A DNA stretch of 64,000 nucleotides, taken from Galerina marginata (taxonomy: Eukaryota > Basidiomycota > Agaricomycetes > Agaricales > Galerinaceae). Of the stretch, positions 22,601-35,240 are shown one piece after another (position 1 is the first letter of the stretch; every line of letters begins with the position of its first letter). Location of the stretch: NCBI GenBank assembly GCA_023014335.1, contig JAECYW010000011.1, positions 1,550,001 through 1,614,000 on the forward strand, in the 5' to 3' direction. The position numbers and the translations under genes are program-made. Under the pieces are notes generated by a model. It did not search any database, was not told where the DNA came from, and was given only the letters and a program-made list of their open reading frames with translations.

Positions 22601-25136
22601 CTAAAGCAAAAGGGCCACGGAAGCGACCAGAGCGCAGCCTGCGAACATCCACCTGAAATTAGGACGGTACGAAAGCTCAGAACTTTTCAGGTTGGTGGTT
22701 GGCGTCGTTTCTTGAACAATAGTGGAGGCCGGAAGATCAGCAGGCGGCAGGACAGGCTGGGTTCCGATCTGGCCAGACCCAAGCATCACCTGGACTCCAA
22801 TGGATGGAACGCCGTTAACGACGACGAAAACGTAAGCGGGTCCTGGGACGATGATGGCAGGGTTCGGAGGGAGCTGAGCGACGTGCAGGGTGGCGGTCTG
22901 ATTCGCCTCGTACGCGGTGTACGACGATGCCAGTTCGACATAGCGCTGTCCCATGTTCTATAATGAAACCCGCATGTCAATATAATTCCAACAGAAAGCA
23001 GGAGAACCAAAACCGACCATCGCATGCGTCGAAAATCCAGGTCGGATGATTACCACTTTGGCCGATTTGACATTTTGTACAGGCACCAAAGAGGTCGTCT
23101 GCGCCGAGAGAAATATCAAACGAAGGTCCGCCGTAAGAGAACTGGGCAAGGATGCCTGCCGGCTGGGGACGCCTTTGGTTGAAATAAGACGGATAGAATA
23201 GTTCCGTTCGGTACTCGGTAGGATATGTTACGTCTGGTCCAACAGTGTAGTCAGGATTAGGGTTCGATCCAGAAACAAAGACCGATCCTATACAGGGACA
23301 AAGTGACAAGTACAAGTCAGATTTAAAGGTGCATCATTAGAAGGTTCTATTCACTTACCGTCAGGAAGCAATGTGGCCGAAGAGTGATACATTCGAGGCA
23401 CCGTACTGGACTGCAACCCATCCGTAGACCATCTGCCACCTTGCGCAGCATTTGGGTTGTAGATAGCAGGCCGTAATACTGGACCGTCTCCATATGAATG
23501 GCCAATCGCCCACGTGTCGTTTCCGTACCCGGCAGTACCTAAAAGTAAAGGACGATTAAAATAAAGTAAGGAGGGGGGGCGTAAATGTTCTCAGTACCGA
23601 GTTTACCGCCGTTCAGGTTGAGAACTGTCCCATCGGGAAGAGCGATAAAGTTCGCCATCGTGCGTGCTTCAGGCAAGGCATCATCCTCTACGTATGAGCC
23701 CGAGACGTCCGGGGTGAGTTTGACGCAGGAGGGCGAGGCTGGGTAGGTCGGTATAATGAAGTTCGGCGATGTCCATCTGATAAAACAACGTCGTAATTAG
23801 AAAAATGGGTAACGAAATTAACGTCAAGGATAGCGTACTGATTTGTCTGCACATTTGATCCCCCACAAAAGAGAACGGTCGCGGTGTAATTGTTCGCAGG
23901 GGTGAGCGGGAGCATGATCGTCCCTGCACTTGCAGGATACACTCGTACGGCATCAGGAATGTTATCTAGTGGCGTCTCGACATTCGAGTTAATATCGAGC
24001 ACCGAGGTAGCCCAGCCGGATTGAATCAGTAATTTTCCAGAGGGGAGAAGCCAAACGAGCGGGAAGAGATTGACAGGAAGCGTCTTTTGAAGAATTGGAG
24101 AGGGTATCGAGGGTCCCTTTGCAGGAAAGAATTCGTATGTCGGATTGTCTTGACTCGCATCATTCACGTAGCCTCCATTTTGGCATCCTCCTAGCTGGTA
24201 AATGAATGGAGGTTTAAGTATAAAGCATAGACAAAGATGAGATATCTCATACAATTATAGCAGTTCCATCCACAAGCGTTTCACTAAAAATATGTGAGAT
24301 TTATAAGCCATATAATCCAAGTCCAGAGAACAACCCACACTGTAGGGTACCATCGTTGCTGTGATTGGTCCGGCGACAAAACCCAGTCGCAGGACCCATC
24401 ATCGCAAGGTGTTAACAATCTGCGAAAAAAATCAATCCTCCGTGTTCATCGAACCGACTGAACACGTTTTTGATACATACCGCATCCTATGACCAGTAGG
24501 TTTAAGAACACGTGTGGAAGCAATTCTAAAGATAATGTGAGGCACTCACGATTGCCTTCCATCCGGATCGTCGTACGGACCTCCGCCAGTCTGACTGGTA
24601 GCGGGCTGCCCACCGTATGAGACGGCTTGATTACCACCCACATTCAACCAGGTTCCATTACCAAGCACATTTCCACCCTAGTCTGAGTGAGCAGCAGTCG
24701 AAAGACACGGACGTCTTAGGACTCACTGCACAGAAAGTGTTGGTGATGGCGTCCATGGGTCGTTGCTTCCCACTGGCAAGAGCCCACTCTGGAAGTGAAC
24801 AAGTTAGAATCGAAGGGTTGCAACGTATTTCGCCCTGTCATACCTGACGCCCATGCCGGATGTCCGTCAATTTGAGTGGGGTTGTTTTCGACTTTATCGA
24901 TGAAGTAGACCTTGTCGGGGGTGCCTAGGAAAATCTACGGAACGGAATCAGCATGCATATAGGAGGAGAGAGAGACAACAATCGCAAACCTGCTGAGCGC
25001 TGACAAGACTGTTGCCAATGATCTCGAATCCGCCAACATTTCCCTGGTGTGTGGGTTGCCCAGGCGCAGGAAGCGTCGACTGAGCATGAACCAAGGCAAT
25101 AAGAAAGAAAGCGGACGAAAGAGAAGTTAACTCCAT
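22601..25136 (-). CDS. Copper radical oxidase, glyoxal-oxidase-like (AA5)
   Basis: Starts at 25136 with a signal peptide (MELTSLSSAFFLIALVHAQS). Family blocks follow across about nine introns: NTFCAGGNVLGNGTWLNVGG (the cysteine that forms the Cys-Tyr cofactor), RMLTPCDDGSCDW, QQRWYPTVETLVDGTAIIIG, VPRMYHSSATLLPDGSVFVS (Tyr-His copper ligands), ELFYPSYFNQRRPQPAGI and FSTHAMNMGQRYVEL (second His ligand). The enzyme family oxidises aldehydes or alcohols, reduces O2 to H2O2 and works outside the cell, where it can feed peroxidases. The C-terminus ends in a short hydrophobic helix (RWMFAGCALVASVALLL) after a Thr/Ser/Pro stretch, which suggests a GPI signal or membrane anchor. Exons join in frame throughout. 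The exact substrate cannot be told from sequence. Confidence 0.92.
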
Positions 25137-26647
25137 GAATGGAGGCGATCAGAGAAATAGGAAGGGCCCGGGGGAGTCAGGCTTTCAAAAAGAGGTACTT
25201 TTGAAGGGCGTCCTAAACCTCTCCGACAGCGCGGCCACGACCTGAGGCTCACTGAATAGCGGCAGGGATGTTGGGATAGATATAGTCGAGAGCGGTTAAA
25301 AATGCGCACCGTATTTATGGAATCTCAGATCACTTCCGAATTCCAAAGGTCTAGAAATCACCAAGGGGTACGGTTAATGATGGCCTACTCGATCGGCAAA
25401 CGGACAAGGGTCCGGCGCTTTAGTATAAACATAGCCTAGCGTGTTCGCTGTCGATTACCCTGCACTCCGAGTATGGCTGTTAACAGCATCCATTCGTGCT
25501 AGAAACTTGTCGAAAACATGACCACGAAGCTATTGTGGTGAGACTGGAAGCCATGGCGCCGAAGCATCCAACTGACGGTGGTCTGAAAGCGATGATCGTT
25601 GGCATTGGCAGGAACGAGGAGGTGGCTGCAGCCTGCAAGCTGTGTGCCGAGCCCGATTGCCAATTCGGGAATCAATTATCTTACCGACGACGATGTCATC
25701 GATCGTGTGCCGATTATTTAATTTTCGGCTCTGACGACAAATTTGAACCCGAGCCATCTTGAGACGGACGGAAAGCTCATAAACTTGATAACAATGATTT
25801 TCAGATTTCCTGCTCCTTGCAGTGGCCATCGTACACCCCGCTTACCTTGACTGTTTTCTCTTTTTTCTGGGTGCCTATCCCAAATCCTGCTCAGGCACAT
25901 TGAAGGTCGTCGCAGAGCCACGCGGCGGGTGAGTGCGCCTTAATGAAAGCAAGTTGCATGCCTCCTATACTCTTTGCTATCTGCTGCGGAGGGGGACAGT
26001 CTTTCTCGAGGAGTAGGTATTCCGACCTGTTGCCTACAACCGCCTTACCCGATCCCCGAATGACTCGGACGATTTTGGGAATCTCGATCAACACTTTACT
26101 TAGCATGCAACCACCCACTGGCATGAGCATCCTCGAGGCATAAAAGCACAACGACAAGCCTAACACGAACACGACCCTGTAATGCTTGGAATTAGTGAAG
26201 CAAAACAGCTGTTTCCGCACCAATTCGATTGCGACCAGACCGAGCTGATCACAAGGAAAAAGGACAACCAATGTCACTGTGGCATTATCAAGTCCTTTAT
26301 GCTTAGCCCTACGTTATGCTCATTCCCATTCAGTTGCTCCTCCCGGTAAAAAATGACATTTATTGCCCTTACAAGGATGCTGTGCTACTCTGCGGTATGA
26401 CACAACGATATCCAGCTCCAATTCCGCCTCTGTTCCTCCACAATTACGAGTATGTACGGAATGTCAGTCAACCTTGTTGTACAAACAGCATTTCGACAGC
26501 TCAGCTTTCCCCCTTGGGGGCGGTGCTAAGCGCTGGTGACATATATGTAGTCCTCTCAAATCCCTCACATTCTATCATACTTCTCTTTCTCCCCCCGCAA
26601 GTCGACATTACAAAAACCAGTTACTAAGCGCCCGCGTTCCACGCTTG
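25137..26647. other. Intergenic region between divergent genes, 1.5 kb
   Basis: Shared upstream region of the oxidase (-) and the GPCR (+). A 128-codon minus-strand frame (25891-26277) is partly hydrophobic but matches no family I know and has no splice partners. No gene is called. Confidence 0.45.
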
Positions 26648-28176
26648 ATGGCTGCCAACGCTAGTCTTTCCAATGGAATCATCTGCACACCTGACCAATA
26701 TGAGCGCTCTAAAACTGACGACTCGATTCATTGCTTGACGCGCGGAGAAAGCATTGGCCTGACGGTGTGTTTTCGCCTTCGCCGACCATGATGGCACTTC
26801 ACTGATGCTTGAATCACGGAACATAGATCATTGCAGAGGCGGGTTTAATTTCACTAGTGGCCGTTTCATACGTGTTCGTCATCATCCTGGTGAGTAGTGT
26901 AACGTGCTTGCTGTGGGCGCTTGTTTATATTCCTTCATTTAATACAGAGAAATCTCGTTTGGCGCATCCGCCACGTACCACGAGAGAAATGGCGCGTCTT
27001 CCACCAACCAATGGACCTACTTATGGTGCATAATATTGCTCACTACACTTACTTTTTATAAATTGATCAATTCACTACAGTTTTCGCTGTTCTCGGCTGA
27101 TGTCCTACAAGCCATCGGGGCTGTGATGGATGTAAAATGGATCCAAGATGGGAAAGTGGAGTCGGGCAACTTCTGCAACGCCCAAGGTCGGTCTGATTTC
27201 ATAATACTAGAGCCCAGTGTAATTAATCGCACCCCCAGGAATTATCCAGCAGCTAGGAGAGACGGGTGTGGCAATGACTACTCTTGTAAGTGCCCTCTAT
27301 GTTGCTCCTATTGTCATGTTCACACCCGCTCTCATAGGCCATTGCTGTTTATACCTTCCTCGGAATTTGGATGGGGAAAGGCATAAAGTCAATATGGATC
27401 ACCAGGGCTGTTGTCTCCCTGGGATGGCTGTTCATCCTACTTATGGTTGTCATTGGTACCACTGTCAAAAGGGGACCTGGCAAGCATTATGAGTCGCCAA
27501 CGCCAGTAGGTACTCTTGTCAACTAAAAGTCCTTGTATCTCATTTTCTGGCCTTTCATCCTATAGTACTGGTGCTGGATAAGCGAAGACTATTTGCAAAT
27601 GCGGATATGGGGGGAGTATTTCTGGTTCTGGATCACATTAGCTTTCTCCATTGTGATCTATGTACCCCTTTACCTGTGGAGCCGCGGCAACATCATCATT
27701 GACAATCATTCTTGGTGGAAGTTTACCTTCCAGAAAGCATCCTTGAATGCTGACCCAGCCCAGAGAGGGATCCGTCGTCGATCATTGATAATGCTTGCGT
27801 ATGTGCCACACCACCATTCATCCTTCGCATAAACTCAAACTTTATCCTCAGGTATCCCCTTGTTTATTGTGTTTCAATTTTGCCTATCAGTGTCGTGAGG
27901 TGGATAGGCTTCATCCAGGAACGAAATGGGGGTACCAGCCGGATATCATCAACTGCTACAGCAGTAGTTTCCACGATTTACGGACTCAGTGGAGTCTGTA
28001 ATGTTATTTTGCTCCTTACAACAAGACCTGAATCTGTGCTTTTTGGAAAGTATTACAATTTCTCGTCAGGACATGCACCACCATCCATAGTGTCCAGCAG
28101 GCATGACGAGCATTCGAGTCAGGAAGTGGGCTTTGACAAAGGGGACAATGAATTGGGAATGTTGCCTTCTCGATGA
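26648..28176 (+). CDS. Seven-transmembrane receptor, Git3/cAMP-receptor-like
   Basis: ATG 26648 opens MAANASLSNGIICTPDQYER. Short exons then give successive helices: IIAEAGLISLVAVSYVFVII, LFSADVLQAIGAVMDV, GIIQQLGETGVAMTTL plus AIAVYTFLGIWMGK, VVSLGWLFILLMVVIG, YFWFWITLAFSIVIYVPLYL, YPLVYCVSILPISVVRWIGF and STIYGLSGVCNVILLLTTRP. The YWCWIS block before the fifth helix and the QQLGETGVA block in the third are typical of basidiomycete Git3-type receptors. A polar C-terminal tail of about 45 residues follows (SSRHDEHSSQEVGFDKGDNE). Such receptors sense sugars or other small molecules and couple to the cAMP pathway; the ligand here is unknown. All six introns join in frame. Confidence 0.85.
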
Positions 28177-29609
28177 TAGCAACACGAAGTAGGAGCAAGT
28201 AGTCTTGTTAGGAAAAATGTAACATTATCATAGTTAATTTTGTAAAATCTCTCGTGATGACTACCGCTGAATGCTTTCAAACTTCGTAAAGGACAGCATG
28301 TATCATAAATGCAACCTACTAGGGAGCCCCCAACTGATTTACGTCGACAGGCTACTGGGACAACCTGCGATGAATTAACCTGGGGACTCATAAGGGGAAG
28401 CACACAAGGGAAAGGCGAAGGTGGAGGGTGGATGGGTTCAAGCAGGCGGGGGCAGACCCTCCAAAACGCGCATCTTTCATCTTCGTTCATTGGCGTCGGG
28501 TTTTAAGTATTGCTAGACCATGAGAGGTCCCGTTCCCGCGTTTTTACATAGCAGTTGAGGCGGTATTTCACTTTGGGATTAAACAGATAATTCGTTGAAG
28601 GAAAGCCCGATGATCTAGATTCTAGGACAACTCAACCAGGATACTTGGACGGGTTGGAGAGAGCGCAAGTTTATATAAACGGTGCCATTCCGGTTGGCCT
28701 TTCGGAATCGTTAGGAATCGTTTCATTGACAGAAGCATTTTGCAGATCGCAGGACTGGGTCATGCTGCAAGAGGAGGAGAGGAGAGCAGCGTAAAACAAT
28801 CCACAACAACCGATATTTCATTTCTCTGCCTGGCTTCATTTCTATGCCTGACTTCATCCTCGTTCGTCAGTAAATCTCGCCATTGGGCGAACGTCCAGGC
28901 ATGTGGCACTCGCTATTATACGTCTACTTCAAGGCCATGGCTCACAGTCGAGAATGGCTGCCGACTAGCTCGATCGCGGCTGGAAGTTAACGCGTTGTGA
29001 TGAAGGATAGGTGCACCCAAACCCCCACCGTTGAAGCAGGGTCTTCATAATCTTAATGGTCTGCCAGTCTTTCACCGGAAACTTGTTTCACGGAACTTGC
29101 TTGTATTCCAGCACTCTGAATACGTCGATCTAGTACGATGTCCGTTTTCTTCTGTTTCTTCCCGGATTGAAAATTGCGCTTCCTTCATCGGCCGTGCGAT
29201 CGGCTACAAAGCCTTGATTCTGATTAAAACCAAAATGCCTTCTGGATGCGCGCAGTCGCATCCCCAGACCGTCGACATGTCTTGCCGATGTTCCTTCATT
29301 TAGATATCATCCCTCCAGCAAATGACGCTACAGGTTGACGCGAAGCATGGGTTATCGCTACCGACGGAAATGCCACGGCTAAACATCACATTCATGCTAC
29401 TACTTGTTCTATTCCACCCTTGTCAATTTCCAACTTCCCATCTTGAAGCTCTGTCAAGATTCCTCACGTGGGCGGTTATATTGACCGGCTCACCGACAAT
29501 CTTCCTGACTTGGCAGAATTTCGAAGGAACCAGATCTATTAAATTTCACCGGCGATGCCTTACTTATACCAAGCATCTGGCTGTCAGTTGACGGAAGAAA
29601 TGCAGTAAG
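28177..29609. other. Intergenic region, 1.4 kb
   Basis: Lies between the GPCR and the alpha-galactosidase, both on the plus strand. A clear TATA-like TTTATATAAAC lies near 28670-28680, but no convincing gene starts just after it. Small open frames (for example 29322-29591) have no recognisable pattern. Confidence 0.45.
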
Positions 29610-31865
29610 ATGCTCAAACTTACTCTGTTCGTTTTAACGCTTTCGGCTGCAGTACTTGGCCAGTCTTCTCCATACGGCCAGTGTGGTGGCCAAGGTTGGG
29701 CTGGAGCAATTACATGTACATCCGGGTATGTTGATATTGTTGATTTTACCAATCACCTGCTAACAATATAAGTTAGGTGGACATGTACCTACTCCAACCC
29801 TTATTATTCACAATGTCTTCCTGCCTCGTCGACGGCTTCTACCAGCACAACTCCTACCACCACGCTTACCACTACAACAACCAAACCAGCGTCGACATCC
29901 ACCAGCACGACAACAAGTAAACCTAGTGGCACTCTTACGGGCATAGCGGCTACCGCACCCACCACACCGCCCTCCACGCTTACAGGCAAATTGCCAGCTC
30001 TTGGGTAAGTTCACAAACATAGCGAGTATTGTGGACTGTCCTGAATCGTCTTAGATGGAATTCTTGGAACGCTTATGGAGGCAGTAAGCTGGCTTGGTTA
30101 TGTCTCCTCAAGAGTCTGAATTCACCGCGCTTTTATATAGATATCAACGAGGCGAAAGTCCTTGCGGCGGCCAATCAGTTTGTCTCCCTTGGCTTAAAAG
30201 CAGCAGGATATCAATACGTTAATATCGATGTCTGTAAATTTCTCATCTGACCTTGATTGATGCACTAAAATACTTTGTAGGATTGCTGGGCTCAAATGGC
30301 CCGTGATCCCAACACCAAGCGCATGGTCCCAGACGCTACCAAGTTCCCAAACGGTATCAGCGGACTGGCAACACAGATTCATAACCTGGGCTTGAAGATC
30401 GGTATTTACAGGTCCGTACATTTGTCGCTTTCCGACAGGCGTCGCGAATGAACGACTGGCTTTTAGTGATGCTGGGACGGCAACTTGCTCAGGATTCCCA
30501 GGTTCGCTCGGCTATGAAAGCATTGACGCTGCCACTTTCAACGATTGGGGTATCGATTACCTGAAATATGGTAGGTAGCTCAGGCACTCTAGTATCCTGG
30601 TGATTTTTTTCAGCTTTTGCCCCCTCCAGATAACTGTAATGTTCCCAGTAATTGGACTGACAGCGGGGTTAGTACTTTGCGTTTCGAATAGAACATCGTC
30701 GGTATGCTGAATTGGTTAATACTGGCTAGACTCCTCAAGGAAACGACTACTAGTAACTGTCCCACTAGTTTCATCGGTTGTCATTCAATCTCACAAACCG
30801 GTTTCCTAGCAACTCCAATTCGGCTATTCGCTATCGCCAGATGACGTTAGTTTCTAAGGTCGTTGCTGTTTCCCCTTGCTGATCGTGTGGTATGCTATAG
30901 TGCTGCCCTTGCAGGAATATCTCGCCCTGTTCAATTTGAATTATGCATCTGGGGCCAGGCTAACGTCTGGGATTGGGGGGCACGGGTGGTAAGTGCCTAT
31001 TATATCCTGACGTTGTTTTTTAATTAACGGAAATTTCACGGGTAGGGACACTCTTGGAGAATGTCTGGTGACTCGAGGTGTGTAATCCTCAAAATGAGAG
31101 AATTTTTACATTTTATATCGTTAATTTTAGTGCTACTTGGTCGTACATAACCAGCATCATAACGACCAATGTTGCTCATATATCCGCCACTAACTTCTTT
31201 GCTCACAATGATATGGATATGATGGAAATCGGTGTGTTGGGATGAAACTCTGCAATAGACCAGTCCTCACCGATCTGACAGGCAATGGCGCATTAACTCT
31301 TCAAGAACAACGATCACATTTCGCAGCCTGGACCTTCTTAAAAAGTCCCATTTTGTTGTGAGTTTTTCTTGCATTGTCTTCCCCTCGAATATACAGAACG
31401 CGGCTTAAATACCCTATTTTCAGAGGAACAGATGTACTTCGATGTTTTATCCTCTAAAGGCAGAAATACTCATCGTCTGTTTTGTTCTAGCTGAGTCTTC
31501 TGAATTCTACCCAACTAGCCATCATCACAAACGCCGAACTTCTTGCTTTCCACCAAGATGCAACTGTGGGCACGCCGGCAAAACCTTTCACCGCGTTCTC
31601 TTCCATGCCGTCCACATCGCCTCCAGAATATTATTCTGGTACTTCTAGCAAGGGTGTTCATGTTTTTATCATCAACACCTCCAGTAGCACAGCAACCAAA
31701 CAATTCACCTTCTCTAACGTCCCTGGCCTGGGCACGTCAGGGAATTTCAAAGTACACGATATGTGGACCGGCACTGATCTTTCAGGGACTTATGCAGCAT
31801 CTTCGAGCTTCTCTGTGAGCGTTGCCGCTCACGACACCGTTGCATACTTCATTTCCAAGGCCTAA
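29610..31865 (+). CDS. Secreted alpha-galactosidase (GH27) with N-terminal CBM1
   Basis: ATG 29610 starts a signal peptide ([20 protein letters not shown]). A type 1 carbohydrate-binding module follows ([17 protein letters not shown], then [16 protein letters not shown] across an intron), with the usual cysteines and aromatic residues. A Thr/Ser-rich linker (29825-29985) leads to the GH27 barrel: [62 protein letters not shown] (KYDNC carries the nucleophile Asp), HSWRMSGDS (probable acid/base region), [20 protein letters not shown] and [17 protein letters not shown]-terminal beta domain ends in [13 protein letters not shown]. The enzyme removes terminal alpha-galactose, for instance from galactomannan. 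About a dozen introns are present and the gene appears intact. Confidence 0.92.
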
Positions 31866-32361
31866 AGTTCCGCAGTAGTCTTCACAGTAGTGTATGAACT
31901 CCAAATATCTTTGTATAACTAGTTTTTCACGATATTGCACCAAGAACAATGGACTTCCTGATCCTAATTACTGGCTATAGAAGGAGTAAATATGGTTTCC
32001 AGATGGTTTCTCCTTGTTACTTCTACGATTGTCCTTCTTTGGGCACATTCGCCAAAGATGACAGGGTAAATAAGTACAAACACTTGCTCATCATTGTCGT
32101 TGCTGTGGTCGTCGATTGTTCCAGCGTCAAGGGCCAGGCAATTCACGGCATTTAGAGCCCAGACAACATACTACGAGCAGCGGGTCCTCGCAACTGTTTC
32201 GACAGCCCTGCTGCTGAAGGCGGGTTTCAATTTCGACGGTCGTCGGTGACGTCGACGACGATACCCGATTTTCAATCCTTTCCCAGCCCTCATCCTGCGT
32301 CCACGGTGTGGTCTTGGTGCGGAGGAGAGCGCAACGACCGCAAGAATTTGCGTGTGTCATT

Positions 32362-34824
32362 ATGACCGTCACGCAACGGAAACCGCAACACTTGCCCGAT
32401 GAGATCCAAAGTGCGTGCACGATCGACCGTGGCCATATTTGTCGCTTCACGACTTCTTTAACTTCTAGCTTTGAACGAGCCTGGTGTGCAATACCACTGT
32501 GATTCATGCGACTGCGACTTGACGCACAACATACGGATCAAATGTGCTGATCCCGTGTGCGTTCACGGAGAGGGCGTGGACCTATGTCCAGCGTGTTTCT
32601 GTGCTGGAAAAGAGTTCGGAAAGCATCTCAGAGGTCACTCGTATCGCGTAATAGTAAGTGGCACTCGCTTGAACGCGTTCGTTGTAAATCTGACTATCGG
32701 CGATTTATTTAGGAAATGAATTCTTACCCTATATTTACAGAAGACTGGGGAGCTGACGAGTGAGTTCTTTTGAAGCAAATAGAAGGTCGAGTAATTTTAC
32801 TAAATTTATTTTGTAGGGAGCTTTTACTTCTAACTGGCATCTCAACCCATGGCATTGGCAACTGGAAGAAAATAGCGGAGCATGTTGGCACCCGGACAAA
32901 AGAAGAGGTACACGAGCATTATCGTAAGGTCTACATCGAGTCAAAAGACTGGCCAATGCCTGTGAGTACCACCGAGGTTTTCTTATTTGATTGTGCACCT
33001 AAGTAACTACACAGCGGATGAATATGGAATTTGACATTGCACCGGAGCTTTTTCATGAGCGCAAGCGTCGAAGGATAAATGGGATGAACAATCAAGAGCC
33101 GCCTGCTCCAATTACAGCACCTACATCCCAACCTGCTGTGCATGAAATTGCTACTTTTCTTCCTGGTCGCCTCGAATTTGAGCACGAAGTGGACAACGAA
33201 GCGGAGGACTTGGTGAAGGATCTGGAATTTGGAGTTGTATCGGATTATGGAGGGGATCAGTTACCGGAAGGACGAGAATGATTTGGATGTGCGAGCACGT
33301 GTGAAGTGGGAGGAGGAGAAACGTGGAATATTCACAGGACTGCGCGATACGCCAACGCATGCAGGGAAAGGGCCCCCTCCAGTCAATGGCGCAGTCAACG
33401 GATATCATATCAATGGAGATATCAAGAAATTGAAGTCCGAGGACATTACCATGGCCAATGGCAGTGCTGACGACGAAGCTGGCGACGAGCCTATCCACCC
33501 TCAACCATACGAAACTAACGACTCCCTCGCCTTTAAACTATCCATGCTTGAGATGTATTTCCAACGTGTGGACAAACGTCTGGAAACTAAAGCAATCATT
33601 TTTGAACGGGGACTACTGGATTATAAGAAGGTATGCATTCGTTTCGTGTCCTGACCTCAATTTTACATTTTTCGAATTATGTTCCAGATGCAAGCGACAG
33701 AAAAGAAACGGCCAAGAGAAGAGCGTGAATTTCTTCATCGTTTACGCCCCTTTGCGAGATTACAAACTGCTGAAGACTACGAAAGTTTTGCGACTGACAT
33801 GCTCTGTAAGCGTAGTATCGTACTTCTGTGGTACTCGACTAACACACGCTCGTTAGATGAGGCCTTGCTTCGCAAGCGTATACAAGAGCTTCAATCATAT
33901 CGACGTCTCGGTTTGTCGACCTCAGCAGACATCGAGAAGTATGAAATAGATCTTGGGAAGAGAGTCAGTCATTTGTCTTGTAGTCATTTGGCATGCTTTA
34001 ATATTACAGCGACACGACACAGACGCAAGCTAAGGTTGCACCGATACGCGACTATGCCTCTGACAGGTTACAATATCGCGCTACTGGGCCGTCAATCATC
34101 TGGCCCTGATCCCCGGAGATCAAGTCTCGTGTCTTTCGCAGATTCAGAAGACAGAAAGTCTCGCGAATCGACTCCCAGAATTGGACCCGCACCAGGTGCC
34201 AGTACAGGAAACACAGCTCGTCGACCTCGTAAGTTGACGTTTGCAGTGCCCGATATAAGACATTCTAACAACCGCTTTCAGCTCAACCTCTGAATCTTGC
34301 AAATAGCCCAGCATTGCACCTCCTCACTCCTGCCGAGCAGACTCTTTGCTCACAACTACGGATTCTACCAAAGCCATATCTTGTAATCAAAGAAACCCTT
34401 GTCCGCGAATATGCGCGAAGAGGGGGCAAACTTCGTCGGAGGGAAGCACGCGACTTGGTCAAGATTGATGTCAATAAGACCAGTCGTGTCTGGGACTTCC
34501 TAGTTCAATCTGGCTACTTGAAGATCACGACCGAACCCTCCACATCCACCGCACCATCTATCACCCCATCTGTCTCCCAGTCACAAGACAGTAGGTACGT
34601 ATCATGACTTGTTTCCTTGAAGACAAGCTCGCTCAATCACTTTATATTTTAGCACTCTCGTTCCTCTGTCTGCCAACAGTTCGCCGCAAAAAGACGCACA
34701 AAGTCGAATATCACCACGACCTCCCATGCCTCCTGCCATGTCTTCTGCTTCTAGCAGTCAAAATGGGTCGTTGTACAGTGCATCGTTACTGTCGATTCCA
34801 CAATCATGGACATCAAGTACTTGA
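32362..34824 (+). CDS. ADA2: Transcriptional adaptor ADA2 (SAGA subunit)
   Basis: From ATG 32362 (MTVTQRKPQHLPDEIQ) an intron leads to a ZZ-type zinc finger (YHCDSCDCDLTHNIRIKCAD, VDLCPACFCAGKEFGKH, then RGHSYRVI). A SANT domain follows (DWGADEELLLLTGISTHGIG, NWKKIAEHVGTRTKEEVHEH), then the ADA2 central region (EFEHEVDNEAEDLVKDLEFG, DLDVRARVKWEEEKRGI) and a C-terminal SWIRM domain (LLTPAEQTLCSQLRILPKPY, VKIDVNKTSRVWDFLVQSGY). A serine-rich tail ends at TGA 34822-34824. ADA2 links the Gcn5 acetyltransferase to chromatin in SAGA. One extra base near 33268-33271 breaks the frame between GDQLPE and DENDLDV, in one of the most conserved parts of the protein. It faces CTR9 tail to tail. Confidence 0.93.
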
Positions 34825-35240
34825 TTTGGCCTGCTTTCACTCGCTCATACTTTATATCTTATATCCTGTACTTACACTGCTGCATTTGTATACTTAGACA
34901 CACATCATATATATTATCATTGGGACTGCTTTCTTCGTTAACTTTGCTTGTCATAATTCAAATGGTTGAGTTATTATGCGTGGAACTATGGCAGTGAAAC
35001 ATTGCCATACATGACTCGTCCCCGTCAAGAAATATACTGGTGGAACAAGGGACTGGGGTATCTTGTACAAGGTTTTAAAGGCACAATTTAAATATCTGGA
35101 GCAAATGCAGCAAGAAAGGGCCATATCAGGAGTAGAAGGAATGTCATGACATATCATCGTCGGTATCAGAAAGCATTTCTTTACTTTTACTGCAAGGAAG
35201 ATTTAGATGAGATAAAACATAGCAATCATCTCGTGGTAAC
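34825..35240. other. Convergent 3' gap between ADA2 and CTR9
   Basis: 416 AT-rich bases hold the 3' untranslated regions of two convergent genes. No other feature is seen. Confidence 0.5.

Noticed and set aside
25891..26277. 128-codon hydrophobic minus-strand frame in the oxidase/GPCR promoter gap
   Set aside because: No ordered helix pattern or known family, and overlapping plus-strand frames look equally random.
22601..31865. A biosynthetic gene cluster around the oxidase, GPCR and glycosidase
   Set aside because: No polyketide, peptide or terpene synthase, P450 or transporter is present; the genes are unrelated neighbours.
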